Origin: Mycolicibacterium hodleri
GTDB lineage: Bacteria > Actinomycetota > Actinomycetes > Mycobacteriales > Mycobacteriaceae
Assembly (NCBI RefSeq): GCF_006439015.1
Contig: NZ_RCZG01000013.1
Span: forward strand, 1-64,000
Reading direction: 5' to 3'
DNA length: 64,000 nt
Shown here in pieces: positions 42,807 through 52,370 of this stretch. The notes under the pieces were generated by a model. The model saw only the letters and a program-made list of their open reading frames with translations. It did not search any database and was not told where the DNA came from. Position 1 is the first letter of the stretch. Every line of letters begins with the position of its first letter. A program made the position numbers and the translations under genes.

Positions 42807-42823
42807 CGGCAATTTCATTGCCG
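42807..42823. terminator. Short stem-loop after the tetR gene
   Basis: CGGCAA at 42807-42812 and TTGCCG at 42818-42823 pair around a five-base loop. It lies between the converging tetR and rlmB genes. The stem is short and has no U-tract, so this is weak evidence. Confidence 0.35.
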
Positions 42824-42858
42824 CCCTTACGCGCGCCTCGCGGCTCGTTCAGCGTCGA

Positions 42859-43797
42859 CTAGCGCCTCTGCCTGGCGATCTCGGCCAGCACCACGCCTGC
42901 CGCCACCGATGCGTTCAACGACTCCGTCGGCCCGGCCATCGGGATCGACACGATCGCGTCGCAGTTCTCCCGCACCAACCGCGACAGACCCTTGCCCTCG
43001 GATCCGACCACGACGACCATCGGTCCGGTGCAGTCGAGTTCGTCGAGTTCGGTGTCGCCGCCCGCGTCGAGACCGACCACCTGCAGGCCTTCGTCGGCCC
43101 AACTCTTCAGCGTACGAGTCAGATTGGTGGCGCGCCCGACGCGCAGTCGCGCCGCCGCGCCCGCACTGGTCCGCCACGCGACCGCCGTCACGGACGCCGA
43201 GCGACGCTGCGGGATAAGCACGCCGTGGCCCCCGAAGGCGGCCACGGAGCGAACGATCGCGCCGAGGTTGCGCGGGTCGGAGATGTTGTCCAAGGCAACC
43301 AGCAGAGCAGGCGTTGAATCCGCGTTGGCAGACCGAAGCAGATCGTCGGGGTGCGCGTAGTTGTACGGCGGTACCTGAAGCGCGATGCCCTGGTGCAGTC
43401 CGTTCGAGCTGATCCGGTCGAGGTCGTGCTTCTGCACCTCGAGTATCGAGATGCCCTTGTCGGCGGCCCGCTGCACCGATTCGGTGAGTCGTTCGTCGGA
43501 CTCGGTGCCGAGCACCACCCAGAGCGCGGTGGCGGGGACTCCCGCCCTGAGGCACTCCAACACCGGGTTGCGACCCAACACGACCTCGGTCTCGTCGGTC
43601 TTCTTGTGACGCCCCTGATCCGACCGTGCGGCCTTGGCGGCCCGCTTACCCGCGGGGTGGTGGGGACGAGCGCTGGCGGGCGGGGTGGCGCCCTTCGCTT
43701 CGAGTCCACGACGCCGCACTCCGCCCGATCCGATCGTCGGCCCCTTCTTGGTGCCGGCCTTGCGCACTGCGCCGCGCCGTTGGGAGTTGCCTGCCAT
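42859..43797 (-). CDS. rlmB: RlmB/TrmH-family 23S rRNA 2'-O-methyltransferase
   Basis: A 312-residue SpoU-type RNA methyltransferase, orthologue of Rv3579c. The knotted SAM site is formed by 'DNISDPRNLGAIVRSVAAFG', 'VVVVGSEGKGLSRLVREN' and 'IPMAGPTESLNASVAAGVVL'. The N-terminal 75 residues are basic (Lys/Arg/Gly-rich), as in other actinobacterial members, and likely bind RNA. The ATG at 43797 lies 2 bases after the cysS stop; the open frame beyond it only translates the cysS repeats out of frame. Confidence 0.92.
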   Translation of the reverse strand: MAGNSQRRGAVRKAGTKKGPTIGSGGVRRRGLEAKGATPPASARPHHPAGKRAAKAARSDQGRHKKTDETEVVLGRNPVLECLRAGVPATALWVVLGTESDERLTESVQRAADKGISILEVQKHDLDRISSNGLHQGIALQVPPYNYAHPDDLLRSANADSTPALLVALDNISDPRNLGAIVRSVAAFGGHGVLIPQRRSASVTAVAWRTSAGAAARLRVGRATNLTRTLKSWADEGLQVVGLDAGGDTELDELDCTGPMVVVVGSEGKGLSRLVRENCDAIVSIPMAGPTESLNASVAAGVVLAEIARQRR

Positions 43798-43799
43798 CG

Positions 43800-45365
<1,566 letters not shown>

Positions 45366-45394
45366 GACGGGCCAGCTTACCGGCCTGTCAGGCC

Positions 45395-45970
45395 TCAATC
45401 ACCCACACCGCTCGACTGCTCCTCGCGCGAGCGCTCGACAGTGACGGTCTGCTCCTCGCGCGAGCGCTCGTCAGTGACGGTCTGCTCCTCGCGCGAGCGC
45501 TCGTCAGTGACAACCAAGGCGGTCGCAATAGCCGCCAGGCCTTCCCCACGACCGGTTAGGCCGAGGCCGTCGGTGGTCGTGGCCGACACGGATACTGGAG
45601 CATCCAAAAGTGCGGAGAGCACCTGCTGCGCCTCGGCACGACGAGGGCCCACCTTGGGTCTGTTACCGATCACCTGAACGGCGGCATTGCCCACTCGGAA
45701 GCTCTCGGCAGTCAGCAGTCCGTGTACATGCCGAAGCATGTCCGAGCCACTGACGCCCCGCCATTCGTCCCGGTCGGAGCCGAAGACGCTACCGAGATCG
45801 CCGAGACCGGCGGCACTCAGCAGCGCATCGCACAGCGCGTGCGCAGCGACGTCCCCATCGGAATGACCGGCACAGCCATCGGCGTCATCGAACGACAAAC
45901 ACAGCAGCCAACATGGCCGTCCGGCTTCGATCGGGTGCACGTCGGTGCCAAGACCGATCCTCGGCACCAT
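45395..45970 (-). CDS. ispF: IspF, MEcPP synthase with a repetitive C-terminal tail
   Basis: A 191-residue protein; IspF is normally about 159. It makes 2-C-methyl-D-erythritol 2,4-cyclodiphosphate in the MEP isoprenoid pathway. The zinc site is 'GLGTDVHPIEAG' and 'GCAGHSDGDVAAHALCDALL'; the CDP contact is 'SVSATTTDGLGLTGRGEGLA'. The normal end 'AAIATALV' is followed by three blocks of 'TDERSREEQTV' type. The gene starts 16 bp after carD ends; the usual intervening ispD is absent. Confidence 0.93.
   Translation of the reverse strand: MVPRIGLGTDVHPIEAGRPCWLLCLSFDDADGCAGHSDGDVAAHALCDALLSAAGLGDLGSVFGSDRDEWRGVSGSDMLRHVHGLLTAESFRVGNAAVQVIGNRPKVGPRRAEAQQVLSALLDAPVSVSATTTDGLGLTGRGEGLAAIATALVVTDERSREEQTVTDERSREEQTVTVERSREEQSSGVGD
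45416..45511 (+). repeat. Three 33-bp tandem repeats in the ispF 3' end
   Basis: Units start at 45416, 45449 and 45482 (CTGCTCCTCGCGCGAGCGCT then CGTCAGTGACGGT, one change in the first, the third cut short). Each contains the perfect palindrome CGAGCGCTCG. The unit is 11 codons long and reads as part of IspF. Confidence 0.95.
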
Positions 45971-45986
45971 CAAGAACCGGAACGAA

Positions 45987-46475
45987 CTACGAAGCGGCGG
46001 CCAGAACCTCGTCGAGGATGATCATTGCCTTCTCCTCGTCGGTGTTCTCGGCTAGTGCGAGTTCGCCAACGAGAATCTGCCGGGCCTTGGCCAGCATGCG
46101 CTTCTCGCCTGCGGACAACCCGCGCTCCTGATCACGACGCCACAGGTCGCGAACAACCTCGGCAACCTTGTTCACGTCACCGGATGCCAGCTTCTCGAGG
46201 TTCGCCTTGTAGCGACGCGACCAGTTGGTCGGCTCCTCGGTATGCGGGGCACGCAGAACCTGGAAGACCTTGTCGAGACCTTCCTGACCCACAACGTCAC
46301 GAACGCCGACATACTCGGCGTTGTCGGCGGGAACTCGAACGGTGAGATCGCCCTGAGCGACCTTCAGGACGAGGTATTCCCTCTGCTCGCCCTTGATGGT
46401 TCGGGTTTCGATCGCCTCGATCAACGCAGCACCGTGATGTGGATAGACAACGGTGTCTCCGACCTTGAAAATCAT
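45987..46475 (-). CDS. carD: CarD, RNA polymerase-binding transcription factor
   Basis: A 162-residue essential mycobacterial regulator that binds the RNA polymerase beta subunit and stabilises open promoter complexes, notably at rRNA genes. The N-terminal Tudor-like domain is 'IFKVGDTVVYPHHGAALIEA'; the C-terminal helical domain has the DNA-wedge tryptophan in 'DLWRRDQERGLSAGEKRML'. The ATG at 46473-46475 gives the exact family length; the upstream 20 codons are not conserved. Confidence 0.96.
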   Translation of the reverse strand: MIFKVGDTVVYPHHGAALIEAIETRTIKGEQREYLVLKVAQGDLTVRVPADNAEYVGVRDVVGQEGLDKVFQVLRAPHTEEPTNWSRRYKANLEKLASGDVNKVAEVVRDLWRRDQERGLSAGEKRMLAKARQILVGELALAENTDEEKAMIILDEVLAAAS

Positions 46476-46781
46476 CAGATTCGAGCCCCTTTCACAACCC
46501 AATGTTAGCACGGAGCCATGACACGCGTCGCGCAACGATGCAGGTCAGGGGCATAGCGGGTGAAGACTAGGGGTTGACACGATGGCGAATCCGTGCAACA
46601 CGCACGTCTCGCGGCAAACCCCGACCACCCGATTCAGAGGTGTCGTCGGCACGTTCGAAGGGTAGCCATCGGGCCACTCACCGGCCCTCGGCTTCCGCCT
46701 CGACCCGCTACCTACTACTCTGCATAGTCGACCCACGGGATGCACCTCACGGTCGTCCCGTCGCCCGAGCAGGAGGCTTGC
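46476..46781. other. Divergent promoter region of carD and lpqE
   Basis: No gene was found in this 306-bp gap. It must hold the carD promoter on the left-reading strand and the lpqE promoter on the right-reading strand. An 'AGGAGG' ribosome site for lpqE lies at its right end. I could not assign further sites with confidence. Confidence 0.5.
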
Positions 46782-47375
46782 GTGACGCCCTTGAAATTGC
46801 GGTCTTCTGCCGTCGCGCTGGCCGCTTGCGGCGTGACCGCCGTGCTTGCGCTGTCCGGTTGCAGCGCCGGCCAGATCTCTCAGAGCGCGAGCCAACAACC
46901 GGCAGTCAATGGCACTCTCACCTGGGTCGGCGACCCCACCTCGGGTATAGCACTCCGCAATCTCCACCTCCGCGCTGCGCAGACGTCCGACTACGTGGAG
47001 CCTGGCAAGACCGCCGAACTCCTCTTCGTGGCCGTCAACGAGTCGGCCGAGAAGGATGACCGGCTGGTGTCCATCACATCCCCCGTTGGCACCGTTCGCC
47101 TGTCGGGCGATCTCCGGGTACCCGCGGGCGGAACCCTGATCGTCGGCACGCCCGACGGCACGCCGAGCCCGCTGGATGCCACCGAGGGTGCCGATACCGC
47201 GGAGGCCGCCGTCCAGCTGACGAAGCCGATCAGCAACGGACTGAACTACCCGTTCACCTTCACCTTCGAGCGTTCGGGACAGAAGGAGATCGTGGTGCCG
47301 ATCTCCGCTGGCGAAGCGCCCCGGCGAGATGCTCGTGTCGAGGCGGGCGCCGAAACCGACACGGGCGGGCACTAG
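46782..47375 (+). CDS. lpqE: Lipoprotein LpqE
   Basis: A 197-residue lipoprotein, orthologue of Rv3584. The signal peptide 'SSAVALAACGVTAVLALSGC' ends in a lipobox (LSGC). The mature domain ('LRNLHLRAAQTSDYVEPGKT', 'ELLFVAVNESAEKDD') is a beta-sandwich of the kind seen in copper-chaperone-like PCu(A)C or DUF461 proteins, but no Met/His copper motif is evident. The GTG at 46782 follows 'AGGAGG'; the ATG at 46740 does not. Function is unknown. Confidence 0.85.
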   Translation: MTPLKLRSSAVALAACGVTAVLALSGCSAGQISQSASQQPAVNGTLTWVGDPTSGIALRNLHLRAAQTSDYVEPGKTAELLFVAVNESAEKDDRLVSITSPVGTVRLSGDLRVPAGGTLIVGTPDGTPSPLDATEGADTAEAAVQLTKPISNGLNYPFTFTFERSGQKEIVVPISAGEAPRRDARVEAGAETDTGGH

Positions 47376-47421
47376 CCTCCACCGCCACCATTGTGTCGGT
47401 GCCGACGGATACCGTCAGCAC

Positions 47422-48810
47422 GTGGCAAAGGTTGGTGCGAAAGCGCGCTCGCAACATCGTTGTTCTGAATGCCAACACGTCTCTGCAAAATGGGTGGGCC
47501 GGTGCCCGGACTGCGGTAGTTGGGGCACGGTTGACGAGATCGCGGTCCTCACCCCCTTGTCAGGCTCGGGCTCGATGGCTGCCCGCACCGTCGCCCCGAG
47601 TTCGCCCGCGGTGCCGATCAGCTCGATCGATCCTGGTTCGACCAGGCATTTCCATACGGGTGTAAGTGAGCTCGACCGGGTTCTTGGCGGCGGCCTCGTC
47701 CCCGGTTCGGTCACGCTTCTGGCGGGCGATCCCGGGGTCGGCAAGTCCACGCTGCTACTCGAGGTCGTGCACCGTTGGGCACAGTCCGGTCGTCGAGCCC
47801 TCTATCTGTCGGGTGAGGAGTCGGCGGGCCAGATCCGGCTGCGGGCCGAGCGCACCGGCTGCACCCATGACGAAGTCTTCCTCGCGGCCGAGTCCGACCT
47901 GCAGACCGCGCTCGGACACATCGAGCAGGTGAAACCGACTCTCATCGTCGTCGACTCGGTCCAGACCATGTCGACCGCGGAGGTCGACGGCGTCACCGGT
48001 GGCGTCACCCAGGTGCGCGCGGTCACCACCGCGCTCACGATGGCTGCGAAGAGCACGGGCGTGGCGATCATCCTCGTCGGCCACGTGACCAAGGACGGCG
48101 CGATCGCAGGTCCGCGTTCCCTGGAGCATCTCGTCGACGTGGTGCTGCACTTCGAGGGCGACCGCAACTCGGCTCTCCGCATGGTCCGCGGCGTGAAGAA
48201 CCGTTTCGGCGCGGCGGACGAGGTGGGCTGCTTTCTATTGCACGACAACGGAATCGAGGGGGTTGCCGATCCGTCGGGGCTGTTCCTCGACCAGCGGCCG
48301 CAGCCGGTGTCCGGCACCTCGGTGACGGTGACCCTCGACGGCAAGCGGCCACTGATCGGCGAAGTGCAGGCGCTCATCGGCTCGGCCTCCGCGGGCAATC
48401 CGCGTCGGGCGGTCAGTGGCATCGACTCGGCCCGCGCCGCGATGATCACCGCCGTTCTGGAGAAGCGCGCGCACCTCAACGTGGGGCAGAACGACATCTA
48501 CCTGTCCACGGTCGGCGGAATGCGACTGACGGACCCGTCCTCGGACCTGGCGGTCGCGTTGGCGATCGCGTCGGCCTACGCCGACATACCGATGCCCACC
48601 ACGGTGGTCGCCATCGGCGAGGTTGGTCTCGCGGGAGACCTCCGCAGGGTGACTGGCATGGATAGGCGCCTCGCCGAGGCGGCCAGGCTCGGTTTCGACT
48701 GCGCCGTCGTACCCCCGGGGGTGAAGGACGTGCCCACGGGTTTGACCGTCATGTCGGCCGACAACATCTCGGGGGCGCTGCGGGTGCTGAAGAGCATCGC
48801 AGGCAAATGA
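47422..48810 (+). CDS. radA: RadA/Sms DNA repair protein
   Basis: A 462-residue RecA-like helicase aiding recombination. It has an N-terminal zinc finger ('HRCSECQHVSAKWVGRCPDC'), Walker A 'GDPGVGKSTLLL', the RadA-specific 'VKNRFGAADEVGCF' and a C-terminal Lon-protease-like domain ('DLAVALAIASAYADIP'). The GTG at 47422 is just before the zinc finger. It is followed 31 bp later by disA, its usual partner. Confidence 0.95.
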   Translation: MAKVGAKARSQHRCSECQHVSAKWVGRCPDCGSWGTVDEIAVLTPLSGSGSMAARTVAPSSPAVPISSIDPGSTRHFHTGVSELDRVLGGGLVPGSVTLLAGDPGVGKSTLLLEVVHRWAQSGRRALYLSGEESAGQIRLRAERTGCTHDEVFLAAESDLQTALGHIEQVKPTLIVVDSVQTMSTAEVDGVTGGVTQVRAVTTALTMAAKSTGVAIILVGHVTKDGAIAGPRSLEHLVDVVLHFEGDRNSALRMVRGVKNRFGAADEVGCFLLHDNGIEGVADPSGLFLDQRPQPVSGTSVTVTLDGKRPLIGEVQALIGSASAGNPRRAVSGIDSARAAMITAVLEKRAHLNVGQNDIYLSTVGGMRLTDPSSDLAVALAIASAYADIPMPTTVVAIGEVGLAGDLRRVTGMDRRLAEAARLGFDCAVVPPGVKDVPTGLTVMSADNISGALRVLKSIAGK

Positions 48811-48841
48811 GGGACAATTGCGGCCAGACCGAGGAGGGTTG

Positions 48842-49960
48842 ATGACCGTGAAGGCTGCCAGGACAGGGCGAGGCAACGTGGTGCAACTCGCTCGACCCAC
48901 TCTGCGGGAGACCCTTGGTCAGCTCGCGCCGGGAACCGCGCTGCGCGACGGGCTGGAGCGCATTCTGCGCGGCCGCACCGGCGCGCTCATCGTGCTCGGG
49001 TACGACGACACCGTGGAGGCGATCTGCGACGGCGGCTTCGCCCTCGACGTCGCCTACGCACCGACGCGACTGCGCGAGCTGTCCAAGATGGACGGCGCCG
49101 TGGTGCTGTCCAGCGACGGCACCCGAATCCTGCGCGCCAACGTGCAACTGGTGCCCGACCCGTCGATCCCCACCGACGAGTCTGGCACCCGGCACCGTTC
49201 CGCCGAGCGGACCGCCGTTCAGACGGGTTATCCCGTTGTCTCCGTAAGTCATTCGATGAGTATCGTCACCGTATACGTCGCGGGCGAAAGGCACGTCGTA
49301 CCCGATTCCGCGACGATCTTGTCGCGTGCGAACCAGACCATCGCCACTCTGGAGCGCTACAAAGCTCGTCTCGACGAGGTCAACCGACAGCTGTCGACGG
49401 CGGAGATCGAGGACTTCGTCACGCTTCGCGACGTGATGACCGTGGCACAGCGACTCGAGATGGTGCGCCGCATCAGCATCGAGATCGACGCCGACGTCGT
49501 CGAACTCGGCACCAACGGGCGGCAGCTCAAACTGCAGCTTGAGGAGCTCGTCGGTGGCAATGACACCGCCCGCGAGCTGATCGCCCGCGACTATCACGCC
49601 AACCCGGATCCGCCATCCACGGCGCAGGTGATGGCCACGCTGGACGAACTCGACACCCTCAGCGACAACGAGTTGCTCGACTTCACGGCATTGGCCCGGG
49701 TATTCGGCTATCCGTCGACCCTCGAAGCGCAGGACTCCGCAATGAGCTCGCGAGGCTACCGCGCGATGGCAGGCATTCCGCGTCTGCAGTTCGCGCACGT
49801 CGATCTGTTGGTCCGGTCGTTCGGCTCGCTGCAGGGCGTGTTGGCCGCGAGCGCCAACGACCTTCAGTCCGTCGAAGGCATTGGTTCGATGTGGGCCCGC
49901 CACATCCGCGAGGGTCTGTCCCAGCTAGCGGAGTCGACGATCGCCGACCAGCTGGCGTGA
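48842..49960 (+). CDS. disA: DisA, diadenylate cyclase
   Basis: A 372-residue enzyme that makes c-di-AMP from two ATP and scans DNA. The DAC domain has the DGA motif in 'LSKMDGAVVLSSDG' and RHR in 'SGTRHRSAERTA'; the C-terminal helix-hairpin-helix part ends 'DLQSVEGIGSMWARHIREGL'. The ATG at 48842 follows 'GAGGAGG'. The radA-disA pair is conserved and RadA can restrain DisA activity in other bacteria. Confidence 0.96.
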   Translation: MTVKAARTGRGNVVQLARPTLRETLGQLAPGTALRDGLERILRGRTGALIVLGYDDTVEAICDGGFALDVAYAPTRLRELSKMDGAVVLSSDGTRILRANVQLVPDPSIPTDESGTRHRSAERTAVQTGYPVVSVSHSMSIVTVYVAGERHVVPDSATILSRANQTIATLERYKARLDEVNRQLSTAEIEDFVTLRDVMTVAQRLEMVRRISIEIDADVVELGTNGRQLKLQLEELVGGNDTARELIARDYHANPDPPSTAQVMATLDELDTLSDNELLDFTALARVFGYPSTLEAQDSAMSSRGYRAMAGIPRLQFAHVDLLVRSFGSLQGVLAASANDLQSVEGIGSMWARHIREGLSQLAESTIADQLA

Positions 49961-49981
49961 TCTCGAGGTGCAGCCGAGTAC

Positions 49982-50755
49982 TTAGCCTGCAGGCGCTGGG
50001 GTCTCCACGGCGGCTGGCGGTGCGTCCACTGGTGCCGCTCCAGGCGCCGGAGCAGTCGGGGCGGCAAGGGCGAACGGAACCGTCGCCGAACGCAGATTGC
50101 CCAGTTGCACCACGAGGTTGTAGGTGCCCGGCCCGATCGGCTGACGGGGCAGCGGGCAGTTCGCGGCAGACCCCATGCCGGTCCAGGTCACCTCGGTGGT
50201 GACCTGCTCGCCGGGGTTGAACGTCTTGACCAGCGTCTCATTGGACGGTGCGCAGTCGAGGTTGGACCAGAGACGGTTGTTGTCGAGTCCGTATACGTAG
50301 GCCGCCAACACCGCCGCTCCGACGTCTCGCTTGCACGCGACCAGGCCGATGTTGGTGACGACCATGGTGAACTTTGGCTGATCGCCGACGATGTAGTCGG
50401 GCTGGCTGGTGATGCCCTTGACTGCGAGCGCAGAGTCGGGGCAGTCGTCGCCCTCCTTCAGGACCGGCGGCGGCACGACGGCCTCGACGGGCGTCGGAGT
50501 CGGTGCTGGTGACTGCTGCGCCGGCGGCAGAATTGGCGTCTTGACCTCGGGGTTCGCTCCCGGAAGCTGGGTGGCCGACGCGGCTGGCGAAGCCGGTTGG
50601 GCGTCGGTCGAGTCTCCGCTGGTGCTATTGCTGAACACCACGATGACGACAGCGATCACGATGACGAGAACTACCGCGCCAACCCCCAGCGCAAGAAACC
50701 GCCTGCGCCGATAGATCTCCGGCGGCAACGGGCTATGCGGTTCAGTTTCCAGCAC
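49982..50755 (-). CDS. Single-pass membrane protein with Pro-rich linker, Rv3587c-like
   Basis: A 257-residue protein: short cytoplasmic N-terminus ('PPEIYRRRRF'), one transmembrane helix ('LALGVGAVVLVIVIAVVIVV'), a Pro/Ala/Thr linker, then an extracytoplasmic domain with four Cys ('DDCPDSAL', 'VACKRDVG', 'LDCAPSNE', 'ANCPLPRQ') and an Ala/Pro tail. It is the orthologue of Rv3587c, of unknown function. The GTG at 50753-50755 seems the better start. Confidence 0.82.
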   Translation of the reverse strand: MLETEPHSPLPPEIYRRRRFLALGVGAVVLVIVIAVVIVVFSNSTSGDSTDAQPASPAASATQLPGANPEVKTPILPPAQQSPAPTPTPVEAVVPPPVLKEGDDCPDSALAVKGITSQPDYIVGDQPKFTMVVTNIGLVACKRDVGAAVLAAYVYGLDNNRLWSNLDCAPSNETLVKTFNPGEQVTTEVTWTGMGSAANCPLPRQPIGPGTYNLVVQLGNLRSATVPFALAAPTAPAPGAAPVDAPPAAVETPAPAG

Positions 50756-50814
50756 GAATCTACGGTAAGGGCAGGTCACACATAGTCGTCTGACCTAGCC
50801 CGGCGTGTCGCGGG

Positions 50815-51435
50815 TCAGCCTGCGCCGATGTCGCCGACGGATTCCCGAAGGCGGACCCGCCCGTCGGCCAATTGGTACGTGACACCGGCGATCGCCAACC
50901 TGCCCGATTCGACGCCGTCGGCGATTGCCTTCGACCGGCTGACGAGCTGTTTCGCAGTCTCGGTGACGTGCCTGGCTTCGAACTCGTCGACCCGAGTCAG
51001 CCCTTCCTTGCGGCCGAGCAGGATCGATGGAGTGACGCGTTCGACGATGTCAAGCACATAGCCGCCGGGGACGGCACCCTCATCGAGGGCTGCCAGCGTT
51101 GCCTTGACCGCCCCGCAGCTGTCGTGCCCGAGCACGACGATCAACGGCACGTGCAGGACCGTCACCGCGTACTCGATGGAGCCGAGCACGGCGGAGTCCA
51201 GGACGTGACCCGCGGTTCGCACGACGAACATGTTGCCGAGGCCCTGGTCGAAGATGATCTCCGCGGCCACCCGGCTGTCAGCACAACCGAACACCACCGC
51301 GGTCGGCTTCTGCCCCTCGGCCAAGCTGGCCCGATGTTCGATGCTCTGACTCGGATGCTCGGGAGAACCCGCGACGAAGCGGTCGTTACCCTCGCTGAGT
51401 GCCTTCCATGCTGTTATCGGGCTCGTATTGGGCAT
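50815..51435 (-). CDS. canB: CanB, beta-class carbonic anhydrase
   Basis: A 206-residue zinc enzyme interconverting CO2 and bicarbonate. With the ATG at 51435 the zinc ligands fall at Cys51 ('FGCADSRV'), His104 and Cys107 ('LGHDSCGAV'), the same numbers as in Rv3588c, with Asp53 as the gating residue. A GTG two codons upstream is possible. It is divergent from mutY with 28 bp between starts. Confidence 0.94.
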   Translation of the reverse strand: MPNTSPITAWKALSEGNDRFVAGSPEHPSQSIEHRASLAEGQKPTAVVFGCADSRVAAEIIFDQGLGNMFVVRTAGHVLDSAVLGSIEYAVTVLHVPLIVVLGHDSCGAVKATLAALDEGAVPGGYVLDIVERVTPSILLGRKEGLTRVDEFEARHVTETAKQLVSRSKAIADGVESGRLAIAGVTYQLADGRVRLRESVGDIGAG

Positions 51436-51463
51436 TGCCACATTGTGCCTGGAGGAACCCGTA

Positions 51464-52360
51464 ATGGTCGACGCAAGGGAACTACTGCCGTGGTACGAGG
51501 AGTTTCAGCGGGACCTGCCCTGGCGGCGGCCGGGCGTTTCGGCGTGGCAGATCCTGGTCAGTGAATTCATGCTTCAGCAGACTCCCGTCGTCAGAGTCGA
51601 GCCGATCTGGCGCGATTGGGTGGCACGGTGGCCGACGCCGTCCGCCACCGCCGCCGCGAGTACCGCCGACGTGCTGCGGGCGTGGGGCAAGCTCGGCTAC
51701 CCGCGTCGAGCGAAGCGCTTGCACGAGTGCGCGACGGTGATCTCCGTCGAATATGGCGACGCGGTGCCCGATGACGTCGACACCCTGCTGACTCTGCCCG
51801 GCGTCGGCACCTACACCTCGCGGGCAATCGCGTGCTTTGCCTACGGGAAACGGGTTCCGGTCGTCGACACCAACGTGCGGCGCGTGGTCGCCCGGGTCGT
51901 GCATGGCCGCGCGGACTCCGCCGCCAGCGTCCGGGACCTGGCGGAGGTAGCTGCCATTCTGCCCAATGACTCACGGGCACCACGGTTCTCGATTGCATTG
52001 ATGGAACTCGGCGCGACGGTGTGCACTGCTCGCTCGCCACGCTGCGGACTGTGCCCGTTGAGTGTCTGCGCGTGGCGCGCAGCCGGGTTCCCGCCACCGA
52101 CCGAGCCTGCCCGCCGCGTGCAGAAATTCGCGGGTACGGATCGCCAGGTACGAGGCCGGCTGCTGGATGTGTTGCGCGCCAACGCTACTCCGGTGAGTCG
52201 GGCACAGCTGGACGTGGCGTGGCTGTCCGACCCGGCCCAGCGCAATCGTGCGCTCGACTCCCTACTCACCGACGGCCTCGTCGAGCAGACGTCCGGCGGT
52301 TTGTTCGCACTCGCCGGTGAAGGCGGTGAACCCGGGCCCAAGCCCGCCCCGGTGGATTAG
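51464..52360 (+). CDS. mutY: MutY, A/G-specific adenine glycosylase
   Basis: A 298-residue glycosylase that removes A opposite 8-oxoG. The HhH-GPD motif is 'LPGVGTYTSRAIACFAYGKR' with the catalytic Asp in 'VVDTNVRRV'; 'EFMLQQTPVVRVEPIW' is the A-recognition region, and the iron-sulfur cysteines are spaced 6-2-5 in 'CTARSPRCGLCPLSVC'. The C-terminal 8-oxoG domain is short, as in mycobacteria. The ATG at 51464 follows 'GGAGGAA'. Confidence 0.95.
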   Translation: MVDARELLPWYEEFQRDLPWRRPGVSAWQILVSEFMLQQTPVVRVEPIWRDWVARWPTPSATAAASTADVLRAWGKLGYPRRAKRLHECATVISVEYGDAVPDDVDTLLTLPGVGTYTSRAIACFAYGKRVPVVDTNVRRVVARVVHGRADSAASVRDLAEVAAILPNDSRAPRFSIALMELGATVCTARSPRCGLCPLSVCAWRAAGFPPPTEPARRVQKFAGTDRQVRGRLLDVLRANATPVSRAQLDVAWLSDPAQRNRALDSLLTDGLVEQTSGGLFALAGEGGEPGPKPAPVD

Positions 52361-52370
52361 CCTCAGGAGC

